A stretch of 64,000 nucleotides of DNA from Onchidella celtica (GCA_963931925.1 OZ007581.1:23057043-23121042), one strand, 5' to 3'; positions 51,001-60,280 are shown, counted from the first letter of the stretch. Made by a program: numbers and translations. The notes: generated by a model not told the origin, from the sequence alone.

Positions 51001-52602
51001 TAAATTCTTGTCAAAGAAGTGAACAATTACCGGCGTATACCAGGGGCAGGGAGTGACATTTGTGACATTTATTGATGGTGTCTACCTCTTCAGATTTTCT
51101 GTTCTTCTTGTGAGTCAGGAGATCTTTCTCTGCAGCTGCAAGATTTCCTGAAATGTAGAAAAACTTAGTATTCTTTCAGGATTGACTGAAAAATGTGCCA
51201 TTTATTTATCTTTCAGATTTACCTTACATGGAACAACAAAAAACCACATATCCCATGCAGCACCGCACATTACCTCTGACCCCAAGCCAGCCGGTACATT
51301 CATTTTACTCAGAAGCTGGCTCTCTTGGCAGATCAATCAACCACGAATACTCTGAACCCAGAGAGCGGGACCTCCAGTCCCCTGGGCTCCCACCTTCAAT
51401 GCATAAACAAAACATTGGTCACCATGGAAATATGGGCCATATGAGAAACTTTGACTACAACTGGTCAAGTTCTTATGATCAGCCACGCATGGATAAAAAT
51501 CATTTTTCTTCATCAGTGGAGAGACTTTCTCCTGTGTATACACCTGCCGCAGACTTTACTGGAAACCCTAGCATGTATCCGCATATTAAGCGCCTAATGC
51601 CATCCGTGCCCTTGGCCTCAACGTCCCACGTTCCAGTGGCAAACTATGGGCCCGGGCCAATGCCAGGCAGAATGGTCAACCCAAGCTCACATGGGAACGG
51701 TAAACACAAACGCAGAAGGAAACGACCCCATAGTCGTGACCAGGTGCCCAGAGAACATGTGATGAGAGATCAGGCTACAAATACTGATCTTAGTAGTAAT
51801 GGTAAGTTCTTCAACATGTCAAAGTTCAAGTGCCACATATGAGTTGAACAAAGGTTATGGAATATTGAGCCCCAACTTTTTATGGCACGGTTACCAGCAG
51901 TCAAAACTAGAGTGTTTTCTTAAAAAATCACTGTCACAACCATTGAAAATCATGACTCCTTGAGCCTGTCAGATATTTTTTTTATCTGTGATGAAAATAA
52001 CAAACTTGAGTTGGCTTGCACTATTGTTTATGTAAATTTATGTGTTGTGTTGGTTCTTCTCATGATGAAATTTAAACATCTCAAAACATAGATACATGAT
52101 GAAAATATTTGAATTTGAAACATTTAAACACCTTTAAAAATATTGTACTATGTTTATTATGTGCTTTGTGAGTGTTTTACTTGGCTTACAAACATATCGC
52201 GATGCATAGAGAAATCCAACTGTGATCAGTAATACAAAATACAACATAAATCACCCCTTGTAATCAGTATATTGTTTTTGTTGTTGTTGTTTTAAATAAA
52301 AATATGTACAACTGTTGACTAAATTTACTGTCTCCTTTTTTAATATTCTAGAAAGGTTTGCATTCACTTTTCAATTCTTTTTCTCTTTTTCCTTTACAGA
52401 GGGTACATTTGAGTTCGCGACTTACTGCAAATCAGGATCAAGTTCGAATTCAGGATCAGAAGGAGATGGCCAGAACTGTGACTCAAGCTTTGCCAACAAT
52501 GGAAGTTTAGAGAGTGTGAATGATGACTCACAGTCGGCCACCAGCACTGGAAGCCATGAACTTGACCCTCGTCAGCAGGCACATTTGCCAGTTCCCCTGT
52601 GA
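19833..52602 (+). CDS. ihog: Ihog/Boi/CDON-family hedgehog co-receptor, 13 exons, 5' end missing
   Basis: Thirteen exons join in frame through GT-AG introns to give 961 residues and a TGA stop. Order: C-terminal half of an Ig domain (1-50), Ig (53-145; C80, W92, C127), Ig (146-235; C169, W181, C211), basic linker (241-308), FnIII-1 (309-411; W330), FnIII-2 (about 418-516; W442), extracellular stalk, transmembrane helix (about 554-576), cytoplasmic tail (577-961). Known for the family: Ihog, Boi, CDON and BOC bind Hedgehog at the cell surface; in Drosophila Ihog the first FnIII domain binds Hh and heparin. Inferred: an Ihog-type receptor, because only two FnIII domains precede the membrane where vertebrate CDON/BOC have three. 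The 'LAVYEDNDN' stretch in FnIII-1 recalls Ihog/Boi. The signal peptide, start codon and first half of the first visible Ig domain are not found. Another Ig/FnIII adhesion receptor is possible but less likely. Confidence 0.85.
26318..26366 (+). repeat. C20 run with a duplicated 16-bp motif
   Basis: Twenty C (26318-26337) run into two head-to-tail copies of cccgagacttcatcag, about 70 bp before the minisatellite starts. Confidence 0.85.
26437..27498 (+). repeat. 34-bp minisatellite, 31 copies, with ten-unit higher-order block
   Basis: Units begin agtgttgctttccc and are otherwise C/T. Spacing is exactly 34 bp from 26437 to 27491, giving 31 full units and a partial one ending gttgcgg. Units differ at three sites: ccctt or cccta, terminal cctt or cctc, and gttgc or rare gttac. 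By these sites units 2-11 (26471-26810) and 12-21 (26811-27150) are identical, so a 340-bp block was duplicated. There are no spacers, so it is not a CRISPR array. Confidence 0.95.
30446..30596 (+). repeat. compound TG/TCTG/CT microsatellite
   Basis: Tracts of TG, TCTG and then CT dinucleotides run almost without interruption inside the first intron of the recognised gene. Confidence 0.95.
32694..32864 (+). CDS. ihog: exon 2: N-terminal half of Ig domain (second in window)
   Basis: The acceptor is ttttcag at 32687-32693 and the donor gtaagg at 32865. The exon is 171 nt and phase 1 at both ends. It encodes 'VEVGANITLECPS' with the B-strand cysteine (C80), and 'NITWSKYGG' with the core tryptophan (W92). 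There are two potential N-glycosylation sites, at NIT75 and NIT89. A long TTTC tract starts about 85 nt after the donor. Confidence 0.88.
32949..33079 (+). repeat. (TTTC)n microsatellite next to exon 2
   Basis: About 32 tetranucleotides with two CATT interruptions. It starts about 85 nt after the exon 2 donor, with pyrimidine on the sense strand. Confidence 0.97.
33782..34033 (+). CDS. ihog: exon 3: end of one Ig domain and start of the next
   Basis: The acceptor is catctag at 33775-33781 and the donor gtatga at 34034. The exon is 252 nt and phase 1 at both ends. It encodes 'EDGGTYRCNS' (C127), which completes the previous Ig domain, a TPPVIQV linker, then 'VEMACSVGGFPKPEVRWYHN' (C169, W181), the first half of the next Ig domain. 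Confidence 0.9.
34034..37293 (+). other. 3.3-kb intron, no recognised gene
   Basis: It separates the two halves of the last Ig domain. The short ORFs at 34352-34636 (+) and 35562-35891 (-) match nothing I recognise. A diverged inverted repeat lies at about 36810-36965. Confidence 0.7.
36810..36965. repeat. diverged inverted repeat (possible old MITE)
   Basis: The core arms tgagtttcaatgag (near 36843) and ctcactgaaactca (near 36888) pair with one mismatch. Weaker complementarity extends outwards to about 36810 and 36965. No target-site duplication could be set. Confidence 0.4.
37294..37434 (+). CDS. ihog: exon 4: C-terminal half of the last Ig domain
   Basis: The acceptor is gtaaacag at 37286-37293 and the donor gtgagt at 37435. 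The exon is 141 nt and phase 1 at both ends. It encodes 'ADSGIYQCMATNKLG', the classic Ig F-strand motif (C211), then the G strand 'YGVMRLEV' and a short acidic linker. Confidence 0.92.
38116..38319 (+). CDS. ihog: exon 5: highly basic linker between Ig and FnIII domains
   Basis: The acceptor is attcacag at 38108-38115 and the donor gtgagt at 38320. The exon is 204 nt (68 codons) and phase 1 at both ends, so skipping it keeps the frame. It starts acidic (EELPVVEAEEVVEKG) and then becomes very rich in Lys and Arg, for example 'GRRDRKKHGRRKHLRMRDRR' followed by four lysines. It has no Ig or FnIII pattern and no cysteine. It sits just before FnIII-1, the Hh- and heparin-binding module of Ihog, so a role in heparan-sulphate binding is a reasonable inference. 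The RDRR group would also fit a proprotein-convertase site. Confidence 0.8.
38848..39060 (+). CDS. ihog: exon 6: first part of FnIII-1
   Basis: The acceptor is cccctcag at 38840-38847. The donor is cag|gtttgt at 39061, a weaker site than the others. The exon is 213 nt and phase 1 at both ends. It encodes 'PSAPYVEQLSDHAVMLNWSV' with the B-strand tryptophan (W330), then 'FFKVQYKQM' and 'FEVADLKPG', typical FnIII C, C' and E strands. The next intron holds two transposable elements. Confidence 0.9.
39493..40219. mobile_element. foldback / MITE-like element with 176-bp inverted arms
   Basis: The arms 39493-39668 and 40044-40219 are inverted copies with about 4 differences in 176. Both outer ends begin ctagacagcattaaaaa. 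Flanking tata at 39489-39492 and 40220-40223 is a possible target-site duplication, although the flank is low-complexity. A second inverted pair of 31 bp (39669-39699 and 39878-39908) directly continues the left arm but lies 135 bp inside the right arm. There is no coding capacity. The superfamily is not assigned. It is non-autonomous and presumably mobilised in trans. Confidence 0.88.
40217..40227 (+). repeat. left target-site duplication of the retrotransposon
   Basis: tagtatatatc matches 44319-44329 exactly. Its first three bases are the end of the foldback element, so the foldback was already in place when the retrotransposon arrived. Confidence 0.75.
41094..41597 (+). pseudogene. endonuclease domain, N-terminal part (broken)
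   Basis: The frame is open from 41094 with no ATG before 'LRLGAWNIRTLQ' and stops at TAG 41595-41597. It carries APE endonuclease motifs: the ALSETRL glutamate and SAYAPT. A basic GRNKKKF segment precedes the domain. A one-base loss near 41595 moves the rest of the domain to another frame. The start codon is missing or non-AUG. Confidence 0.85.
41600..42928 (+). pseudogene. endonuclease C-terminal part and reverse transcriptase N-terminal part (broken)
   Basis: The second frame carries 'LLGDFNARVG', 'LIDYVIV' and 'CGTDHRLIV', which complete the APE catalytic set. The RT then begins with 'SPGVDSIPAEV', 'YKNKGD' and 'NHRGISLLS'. Homology ends at LLNRL, and the frame then runs out at 42985 because the following sequence is out of frame. 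Confidence 0.88.
42929..44180 (+). pseudogene. reverse transcriptase C-terminal part and zinc finger (broken)
   Basis: The third frame starts 'AKFGCPPEF' and contains 'NGVKQGCVLAPTLF' and the FADD catalytic motif in LLFADDCALL. It then has 'QLRWAGHVVRM', and a C-x2-C-x12-H-x3-H finger just before the TGA. Against the related intact ORF at 60325-63498, about 65 codons are missing before this piece, including RT motif A with its catalytic aspartate. Confidence 0.88.
44319..44329 (+). repeat. right target-site duplication of the retrotransposon
   Basis: A second copy of tagtatatatc, directly after the attatt-like tail of the element. Confidence 0.75.
44392..44582 (+). CDS. ihog: exon 7: end of FnIII-1 and start of FnIII-2
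   Basis: The acceptor is tatgacag at 44384-44391 and the donor gtgagt at 44583. The exon is 191 nt, phase 1 in and phase 0 out. It encodes 'GRSYKFRILAVYEDNDNKNS', the F strand of FnIII-1, then 'APTIVEVKPIVF' and 'GIGIKWQ' (W442), the opening strands of FnIII-2. Confidence 0.9.
44958..44973 (-). promoter_or_regulatory. candidate CTCF-like motif
   Basis: The + strand agcgcctcctagtggc reads gccactaggaggcgct on the minus strand. This differs from the well-known CTCF core (ccactagggggcgct) at one position. It is a chance-prone single match. Confidence 0.3.
45640..46156 (-). mobile_element. piggyBac-type element remnant, 517 bp
   Basis: It is bounded by TTAA at 45640-45643 and 46153-46156, with 12-bp terminal inverted repeats cacttcacctgc and cacttaacctgc (11 of 12 match). 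TTAA target duplication is the hallmark of piggyBac. The interior keeps what looks like the start of a transposase on the minus strand and a G20 run (46023-46042). The rest of the transposase is gone, so this is an internal-deletion derivative. Confidence 0.78.
45727..45924 (-). pseudogene. N-terminal fragment of a piggyBac-like transposase
   Basis: Sixty-five codons start MRTSFVKMTDTSILSL, with a more likely start at the second Met. An acidic Ser/Asp-rich stretch follows ('ADSDSGEEQGYDTDDSWSSF'), as is common at piggyBac transposase N-termini. No DDD catalytic domain remains. The assignment rests mainly on the surrounding TTAA and inverted repeats. Confidence 0.55.
46453..46675 (+). CDS. ihog: exon 8: rest of FnIII-2
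   Basis: The acceptor is tctctacag at 46444-46452 and the donor gtaagt at 46676. The exon is 223 nt, phase 0 in and phase 1 out. It encodes 'PIEGFIIFYKPFG', 'DVIRDLLPNTEYNIRMQSFN' and 'GRSLFSNQVVIQTK', a standard FnIII C-to-G strand series. Confidence 0.9.
46676..48249 (+). other. 1.6-kb intron
   Basis: It lies between FnIII-2 and the transmembrane exon. It holds a ccctatggtaatc-type dispersed repeat at about 47260-47410 and the diverged tandem repeat at 47941-48174. No coding signal was recognised. Confidence 0.7.
47941..48174 (+). repeat. six diverged tandem copies of an attatcttccct-type unit
   Basis: Imperfect copies of aatatcttccctacctatgc start near 47943, 47986, 48022, 48059, 48107 and 48145, spaced about 36-48 bp. 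The last ends about 80 nt before the exon 9 acceptor. Confidence 0.6.
48250..48450 (+). CDS. ihog: exon 9: extracellular stalk and transmembrane helix
   Basis: The acceptor is tttccacag at 48241-48249 and the donor gtgagt at 48451. The exon is 201 nt and phase 1 at both ends. An acidic, proline-rich stalk is followed by a hydrophobic helix of about 23 residues (554-576, 'VILGIVLGALLLALFILVTM' then CWW). The basic stop-transfer group KHRQQRKRK follows, giving a type I orientation. Confidence 0.92.
48876..49111 (+). CDS. ihog: exon 10: juxtamembrane cytoplasmic segment
   Basis: The acceptor is tctccacag at 48867-48875 and the donor gtgagt at 49112. The exon is 236 nt, phase 1 in and phase 0 out. 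The segment has low complexity, rich in Gly, Asn, His and Pro (for example NGNLPMANGHGPHPDGHGR), and ends KQLY. No domain was recognised. It is assigned by open frame, phase match and splice sites. Confidence 0.8.
49112..49899 (+). other. 0.8-kb intron, nothing recognised
   Basis: Ordinary AT-rich sequence between two cytoplasmic-tail exons. Confidence 0.75.
49900..50008 (+). CDS. ihog: exon 11: short cytoplasmic segment
   Basis: The acceptor is ttgttccag at 49891-49899 and the donor g|gtagtc at 50009. The exon is 109 nt, phase 0 in and phase 1 out. It encodes 'GMNGMNGVLPRLASDNSCNE' and continues to HHGCNGG. If it is not spliced, the frame stops within six codons, which would give a shorter tail. 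The donor is weaker than most here. Confidence 0.72.
50009..51216 (+). other. 1.2-kb intron
   Basis: It contains, at about 50205-50240, an inverted copy of the ccctatggtaatc repeat also seen at 47370. No other feature was recognised. Confidence 0.7.
51217..51801 (+). CDS. ihog: exon 12: large cytoplasmic exon
   Basis: The acceptor is atctttcag at 51208-51216 and the donor gtaagt at 51802. The exon is 585 nt and phase 1 at both ends. Its 195 codons are rich in Ser, Pro, His and Tyr, with no enzymatic domain. They contain a basic cluster, KHKRRRKR (residues 862-869), and several Pro-rich segments that could be docking sites. The function of this tail is unknown; cytoplasmic regions of this family are poorly conserved between phyla. 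Confidence 0.85.
52400..52602 (+). CDS. ihog: exon 13: terminal coding exon
   Basis: The acceptor is cctttacag at 52391-52399, entered in phase 1. It encodes 'EGTFEFATYC', a Ser/Asn/Gly-rich acidic run, and ends LPVPL with TGA at 52600-52602. Translation stays open from exon 12 across the junction, which supports the join. Confidence 0.87.
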
Positions 52603-54522
52603 TAAGCTTAATCTGTATAATTGTTGGTCCATCTTTAGCCTCTACAGCCACATCATGGCAAGGAAGATATTAGAGATCACTTAAGTGATGCAGCTAAATG
52701 CAGTGTGCTTTTGGAATTCCAGGGACACCTGGAATTTAAAAAGTTAATTAGAATCCCTGGAAACTGTGGCTGAGCCGCAAAATAACCCTCAATGGGGCTG
52801 GAATTCTTGTGGGTTTTGAAAAACATTAAAAAAATTGGAGGGGGGGGGGAAATCTGAACGAAAGTAATTAAATATAAATAAATAAATTTTCTGTTATTTT
52901 CTTGCATTTAAATTGTCCTGGCCCTGGAAAGACCTTGGAAAACAATGTCAAAGGAGTGCAGGAACCCTGTATTTAGTCATTAAGATAAACTGATGCCGAG
53001 ATGATGACAGCTTCTCCCAAACTCCTCGAACATGCAAAACTCATGTCACTACTGAATCTTTAGATTTTGATCATCAAGAAAATTAAAACAAGACTTCCAT
53101 ATGTTTAAAAAATGTCTCACTTTTTATTCATCTATTTAGAATTTTTTTTTTTTTTTTTGGCCAGTGGTAACCTGTCACAGGAGTCATTGTTTTCTTACTG
53201 GAAAGTGAGTAAAATATATGGAGCATGACTGATCTCAGCACATGATTGCAGTCATGAGTCATGCTTGTTTGCCATGATGAGGCTGTAATGGCTAGAGGAC
53301 CACCTGCTTGGAAAAGAACATAATATTCAGGCAAAACTATTTTATACTATTGTGAATATTGAATGATTCAACATCCATCCTTGTGGTTGTTGTTTTTTCT
53401 CTATCTCTTCCTCTTTTTTTTTCCTCCATCATTCACTCAGCCCTTTGAAACGAGATTCATTTTACCACTGTCATTAAATGTACAAATAAATAAATATGTA
53501 CACTTTTTTTGTGCTCTTGATGAGACCGACAAATAATCATCAATTATTTTGGCATTAGTTAAGAATTGCCAATGTCAATTTTTTTTCTTCAATATATTAT
53601 ATCTTCCATGATATCTCTATGCATGAAACTGCCTTTATTTTGCCTCCTTTATTAGGTTGGTTTTTTTTTGTTCACATGAAACTATGCATAATTTCCTGAG
53701 TGCAAACTGCTTTCTGTTTTGTTATTTCAAGGCCTTATGCTAAAAGAAGTGCTGATAATTTAATATCTTCCATTACTGCATAAAACCCAGCTCTATTGTG
53801 CAATGTTATATAATCCATCTACAGTGAATAGAAGTATATTATGTGAATTTACTTCAGAAAAAATTTGTTTAGACTTTGAGAGCATAATGCCTGCATGTCT
53901 TCCTTGTAGATTGTCTACCCATGCAAATACTGAAGAGTCCCATGATCAGAGTGGACACTGACCAAAATAAATGACATTTTGTAAGGCTTTGGAAATCAGC
54001 TTCCTATAAATATTGAGCATATTCAAATTCTTATGACATGCAAGAACAACTGTTACTGTCAGTGGTAATATTCCCCAAAAAGATAGTGTTTTATATAACA
54101 TAAAACACATACTCTTGCAGACTTACCACTAATGTGCTAATGTCACAGTACACTGTATGTGGTTTCCTGCATCAAGATAAAAGTCATGAGTTGTTGGACT
54201 GTCAAAAACTTGCCTTTCAAATTTAACAAAGTCTGGCAGGCAGTGTCCAGAATTAATTCAGCTGATGAGAACAGTAAATGGAAATGATAATTTACTGTGG
54301 AGGGGCTCTTGGGAAATAACTGCCATTGTTAGACATTACAAGGAAAGAAAGTACTTTAAGGTACTTATATTTTGATCTAAGCATAAATTTAGCAATCACC
54401 TTGTTTATAAGGGTAAAAACTGACAATATGGAATATCTTTTTGTTTGGAGGGCAAGACTTTGTTATTTTAACAAACAAGAATTTGTTTCCTAGTGCACAT
54501 CTCTTCATCAATGGCGAGAAGT

Positions 54523-55210
54523 TTAACACATTGACTCCCCCGTGGAATTTTACGGTTGGACCCTAGGCAAATTTGTGACAAACGAAATTCCGCATATGAC
54601 TTTCTAAATCATACACAAGTTTATTGTGGACAGAGCTAGACTACACAGTATACATATCAATTTGTTGGAAAGTGAATGCAGAATAAGATAAAAGGCTGGA
54701 CAGAATGATTTAGCACACTTTTGATACACAAACAGGACAGTAAAGTGAAATGAAAAATTCAAGAACAGATTTTCACACCTAAATTTTTTTAACTCACCCC
54801 ATGCTCATACCCACTACTATGTATCCCTATCCATTCAACTTTTGAAATGATAACAGTAATCCAATTATGATTCACCATCCAAGTTTCATGAAAATATCCC
54901 CCAAACTTTTGGAGTTAAGATCAAAATCATATAAAAGATATGTCGACATATTTCACGATGTCACAACACAGAAATATTTTTTTTAAAAAAAACAATAAAA
55001 AACATTGATTTCAACGCGAAATTCACTGTTTATGTTTCACGGAAGGGACAGGAAAGCCAACCTCGTGCATGCGCGAAAGTATACTTCGCTGCAACCACTT
55101 GTAGCTTCGTAAATTAAGTTTTTAATTCGTAGCCACAAAATCCAGCTTAGGGTCCGACTTCGGCGGCCGCTTGAGCTGGAAAATCCGGCTTAGGGGAGTC
55201 AAAGAGTTAA
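54523..55210. mobile_element. TTAA-flanked non-autonomous DNA element, 688 bp
   Basis: TTAA at 54523-54526 and 55207-55210 flanks inverted ends cacattgactcccc and ctctttgactcccc (11 of 14 match). Just inside both ends there are related aaaatccggcttaggg and ttggaccctaggc motifs. There is no ORF. TTAA plus a TTTGACTCCC-like end fits a piggyBac-mobilised MITE. It differs in sequence from the 45640 element, so it belongs to another family. Confidence 0.65.
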
Positions 55211-58200
55211 AGAGTGAAAATTTGAACATGCGGCCTGTTGCAATCAGCACTTACGAGCTATGCAAATAGAGCATTGTGATCTGTCATCCACAGTACTACT
55301 TCAGATTATTTGACTCAATGCAGAAAATGCATAGTTTATCAGTGTGTATTTTCTTCATCGAACCTAATTGTAGCTAGAAATGGCATTACATTTTTATTGT
55401 ATTTATAGCAAGAATTGATGATGCTATTTGTTTTTAATCCTGTTTTCTTCTCTTTGAGTGGAAAATGTGTCAGTGGAAAATTGTGAAGTAAATCAACTGG
55501 TTAGTTTGAAGAATAATTTCTCTAAAACATAAAACTTGAGTTAAAAAAAGTTAATATCATGTGAAGGTTGTTATGAAATTAAATATTACCGGGACAGTTA
55601 GCATGGAGACTCAAGGTGCTGGAGTGTTCATTTTGACATTTTGAATGGTTTAAAACTATACATCAGTAGAAAACTACAGAGCCCATATACTTGGAAGCTA
55701 AACAGTTGATTTGTTTTGTGAGGTCAATGAGATTGGAAATATGTATTGGATTTAGTCTGAGGTAAAGATTCAAGCAAATTTTTAAGCCATCCCTAAACTG
55801 CGAGACAGATCTTGTTGACTCCATGTATACTTTGATATTAACCAGACATGTTTTCCCAGGGTGAGATTCTTAACCTGTCATCATGATGTCATGTCCCTTG
55901 AACTTCATTAAGTTTTGAGCATAACTGAAGAAGTTTCAGCATTGTATGTTTCACTGAGTGTTTCTATGATTCACTTCACTAGGGTAAATGAACATTTATA
56001 TTTGGTACAGGAGAAAACAAAAACATGACACATGAATCACTTGGAGAAAGAAAAAGTGAAGTTTGGATTCAGATGTGAATTGGAATCTGAAAAGTACATG
56101 CAAAACTTCAACTGTAGTGCAAGGGACATCACATCAAAGTCATGCTGTTTTGTTCTAAACCTTCAGTTGTAAAACTTCACCAGTACAGCTGCGTTAGAAC
56201 AAACGTCTACCTCAAAGTTACAGTTACTGTAGTTGAACCCTTGTGAGCAGTCATCTTCTCTTGCAACTTGAATTGTTTTACATTGGCTGGAGTTTCTGGG
56301 AAAAATAGAGTACAACTGTAGACCCAAAAGTTTTATTTTGTTGTTTGTTAGGCATCAAGTACAGTGAACCACGTGCATAATAGAATTTGTGGTTCACATT
56401 TCTATGAAAACAGATCTTATGATTATGAATTCTTATAAATATGTACCCAGAAAGTGATCTGATTATGTTTTCTGTCTTTCTGCAAGACTAAAGGGAGAAC
56501 ATGAATTGTGAGAAATTCCAACACCTTCTTCTTCCAGTGATTAGATTAATAGGCTGTCTACCTCCTTCATTGTCCAGAATTCCTTCTTTCAATACCGTGA
56601 CTAAATTTTTTTGTAAAGGGGGACACATATCAATCAGTATATTTTGACTGGATATACATGTGGTTTCTGTCAATAAATTATGGAAAAATCAAAGACTTAC
56701 ATCTGTTTCCCAGAAAATACAGTCAATGGTTCAGCTTTAAGAGATCATGGCTGTACCAGGTACAACCAAGTAGCTCTTGATCGGGCGATTATCAAATTTC
56801 TGATTTGCTCAAAACTGGTGGTGTTGATTTTTAACGAGAATGTGTTAAGTTATCTAAATTTTCTTTGGCTTTGATGTACATGAACTTGCTCAGTATTAGC
56901 AAGAGATATGCCCTTCTTTGTATAAAATGAAATACCAGAAATGTGTTTGTTTGTTTGTTTTTTGTACATATATTGTTCTTATGTATGCAGTATGTTGATA
57001 TAACATGTGTTTGAGAGGTAACAGAATTTGAGTATGTTTGTATTAATATTAATGCTTAAAAAGTCTGGCTGCTGGTTGAATGGATGCATGACCGTATGGG
57101 GCATCTGAAAACACTGTGCTAACAAGTATTAGTGTAAGAATATATGTTTACCTTCTCCATGAATCAGTTAAATTACTTGTATTCATTGGAAGAAATTATC
57201 TCTGTTACCAGATGGGATGAATTTTCTCTCCATTTACTTTCAAGTCAGTTTTAGCATCCTATTCTGTGTATCTTTTATATTATTCTATCTCTGAATGGCT
57301 TCTATATTTTATGTAGATGAGTGGTCGTCTCCACTTTTATATTTCTAGTAAATGTGACAGCTTGATTTTGCCTTGTATCAACTTTCATTCATGAGACAAG
57401 CCTTTACTAAAGGAAAAACCAAAATCAGATTTGAGGCTGGTTGGTCAGAGTACTTAAACTGACTTACTTCCTGGGCAACTGTTTCCACAGATCAGGCATA
57501 GAACTTTCATCAAGTGAACCAAAGTATTTGAATTGTGGCAGAAAGTGAAATTTTACAGCATGAGTTTAGTGCTGGATCGGCCAGCATAATTTTATTTTTA
57601 TTTACCTTCTGATTCATGTTCAAAGATTTCAGCTTTGTGTTCAAGTATCATCCTGACCATGAGTTATGCAGTCTTCCAAAGGTTTAAAGAGTCACAATGT
57701 GAACTCTGTATCTCTGTCAGCCCTTTCCTCATATCTCTACTTGCATTTTTATCTCACTCCCAGGGGGTTGGCTCTATATGCACATGTCCCAAAATGGTTA
57801 GCTAGAATACAATTTAAAAGTGAATTTGTAAATAGTTTTATGACATTCTGGTTCATCTGAGTTAGAATTAGTTCAGAAATGTCTGAGGTTGATAAGGTAT
57901 TTGTATATTTTTTTATTAATACAATTTTCTGGTAACATAATAATGTGTGTACCTATTGAGAAGAGTCAGTCTATTCCTGGGGATGTAAACCTGTGATCTG
58001 TCCCTTTTTTCAGCTTTTTTTTTTTTTTTTTTATAACTTTTTCTGATATTATTTTTAAAAAATGTCTGTAGTGAGTACGTCTCTTTCTCTCTTCCCCCCC
58101 CCCCCCCCCCCTATTTTTTTATTTGTTCCTCCAACTATTAGCATGCATCATCAGTTTAGGAATTTGTGAATTATGAGATTATTTTATCATTATATTGGGT

Positions 58201-58856
58201 AAACGCTTCATCACAAAATGAACAGCCCCCGACGAAAGAAAAACATGCAAAAAGGCTTGCTTTAAGTAACAGAGGACCACATTTGAAGCACAGAAAAACA
58301 AACACCAGAAAACACATAATGTGTTGCCAAAGATATTACAACGTGGGAAAATCTTACTTAGAGATAAGTTGATTTACAGCATTGTTTTTGATACAGTGGG
58401 TGGCAGTCAAAGTCTTTTCATCAATATTTTATTATGGCCAGAAGAATAAAGGTACTTTCTGAATAATTGGTGCTAACACATTTGTGTTCCTTCTAAGAGA
58501 TAAGAAATTGATTAGAAAGGAGGCTGACGTATGGAAAGCCTACTGAAATTTGAATGGTTTCTTCCGCTTGAATTTTGTACTCATAAAGTGACTTGCCTCT
58601 GAAGGTCTAGATGTTATGTATACATAGCCCAGCATGGCCACAGGCTTATTTTGTACTTAAGCTATTGTATTCAATGTATTGAAAATGTCATTATAATAGA
58701 TTATGAGATTCAGAAAGCCATATTATGACTCAGTAGTGAAAGAAAATGCTTTTGTGTGATTGGGTTGATACAAAAGTATTGTATGACATTGTATGTAGGC
58801 TGTACGGGTCAAACTAGTGTTTTTATGATTCGTTTTTGTTTTTCGTTCATTTACGA

Positions 58857-58862
58857 AATAAA
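58857..58862 (+). promoter_or_regulatory. candidate distal poly(A) signal
   Basis: AATAAA is followed within 40 nt by a GT/T-rich stretch. It is the last canonical hexamer seen before the downstream retrotransposon in otherwise uninterrupted non-coding sequence. Confidence 0.4.
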
Positions 58863-58880
58863 TTATATGCCCAATGATGC

Positions 58881-60280
58881 CTGAGCGCTTGGCTTGGTCC
58901 TTTTATGTTAGTCACACATTTTCTGTTGTTGTCCACAGTTACTAGGTAGTCCAAACTGAAATTAGACTTTTATTGTGAAAACTATAAGCTCATACAACTT
59001 TTTAATGTGAGCAATTTGATATATTGTTTACTGAAATGGGTCAATAAACAAAAAAGTTACGCAATTTTAAAGTTTGTTAAAAATTGACCAAAATCAGGAT
59101 TTTGTAAAGTTGTTCATATTTAAGGACTAATATTATTTAAATACAAACATATCAATTGCATACTGTAGGTCATAATATGAACTTTCATTTGATATAAAAT
59201 GTAACTTTCTGGAAATTACAAAATGGCATATCTGATGAGGAAAATGGGCAGCTGGCAGATAATCCCAGTTTGGGTACCAATAAATTATTGTCATGGTCAG
59301 GAGTTTGGAAAGCCTCTACTGCTATCAGTATTGTTTTCCTGCTCAGTCATTACCGCTCTGCCTTCATCTATACAGGAACTCGACTGCCCTTTGTCTTGTT
59401 GTCTCGTAGATTACAATTCTCCTATCAACACAGACACCACTACTACACACTGATACACAAGTAAGTTTTGTTATGGCTAAGAGTAATAGGAAAAATGTGT
59501 ATACAGTGCCCTAAAGTAGATTCAGGAACACTTAGTATCAAATCTAAAGAAAAAATTAATCAATAGAAGACTGAAAATAAATGATATCAAAAGAAAACAC
59601 CAAGTACCGACATTACTACTTACAATACCCTACGTGAATTTCAGATAGACACCACTGCAAACCTTTGGTTCTAAAATCAGGCCTATTATGACCAAAAACA
59701 AACAAACAAACAAAAAATCCAGCGTCGGCATTTCCAGTTTTTAGATCAGTTGGTGAGTAAGCCAGTCACAATTGAGCCACCAAACACATTCAATCGGTCA
59801 TTCAACGCCCACTTCAAGCTTTAAAAAGAAAGGATCTAGCTTTCAACACATCTTCCAGTCTCACAGGACAAGAGGCCAAGTCTTTTTACTGACATATGAA
59901 TGTTATTGTGAGGACAGACTTAGGAGTAACTGGAATAGAATAACCGCTTTTATATGACAACATTAAATGGCAGTCTTGCTGTACTGCTCATCGTAAATAC
60001 TACATATGCACACAGATCCACGGACACCAAGAAAGATTAATCACTGTTTCGGAAGTGTGAAGATTTTACAATTGTCAGTCAAGGGGACATAATCAATAAA
60101 ATACTTAACTAACTATAATGATCTTGGTTAATGCCCTTCGAACGCTGGCCCTCTCCTGCACTGTTATTATTTCAAAGGCCCATATATGTTGGTGCATAAG
60201 ACAGTAAAGACCGTAGATCACGTAAGATCTTGGTCGTATACCCTTGAAATGTTCAAGTGTCCTGATATTATGCTGGAAGT
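58881..60280. other. intergenic stretch, nothing recognised
   Basis: Short ORFs near 59223-59464 and 59772-59957 match no known family. The first ends at a gtaagt, but no joining exon was found. Confidence 0.55.

Larger units (their letters stand above)
52603..58880 (+). other. probable long 3' UTR / 3' flank of the receptor gene
   Basis: No ORF or domain was recognised for 6 kb after the stop. AATAAA occurs at 53485-53490, 58445-58450 and 58857-58862. The last is followed by a GT/T-rich stretch (ttggcttggtcctttt), as expected at a cleavage site. A TTAA-flanked element sits inside at 54523-55210. The extent of the UTR is inferred. Confidence 0.45.

Noticed and set aside
59223-59464. ORFs ending at a gtaagt donor, possible exon of a neighbouring gene
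   Set aside because: No known domain, and no partner exon or acceptor could be matched.
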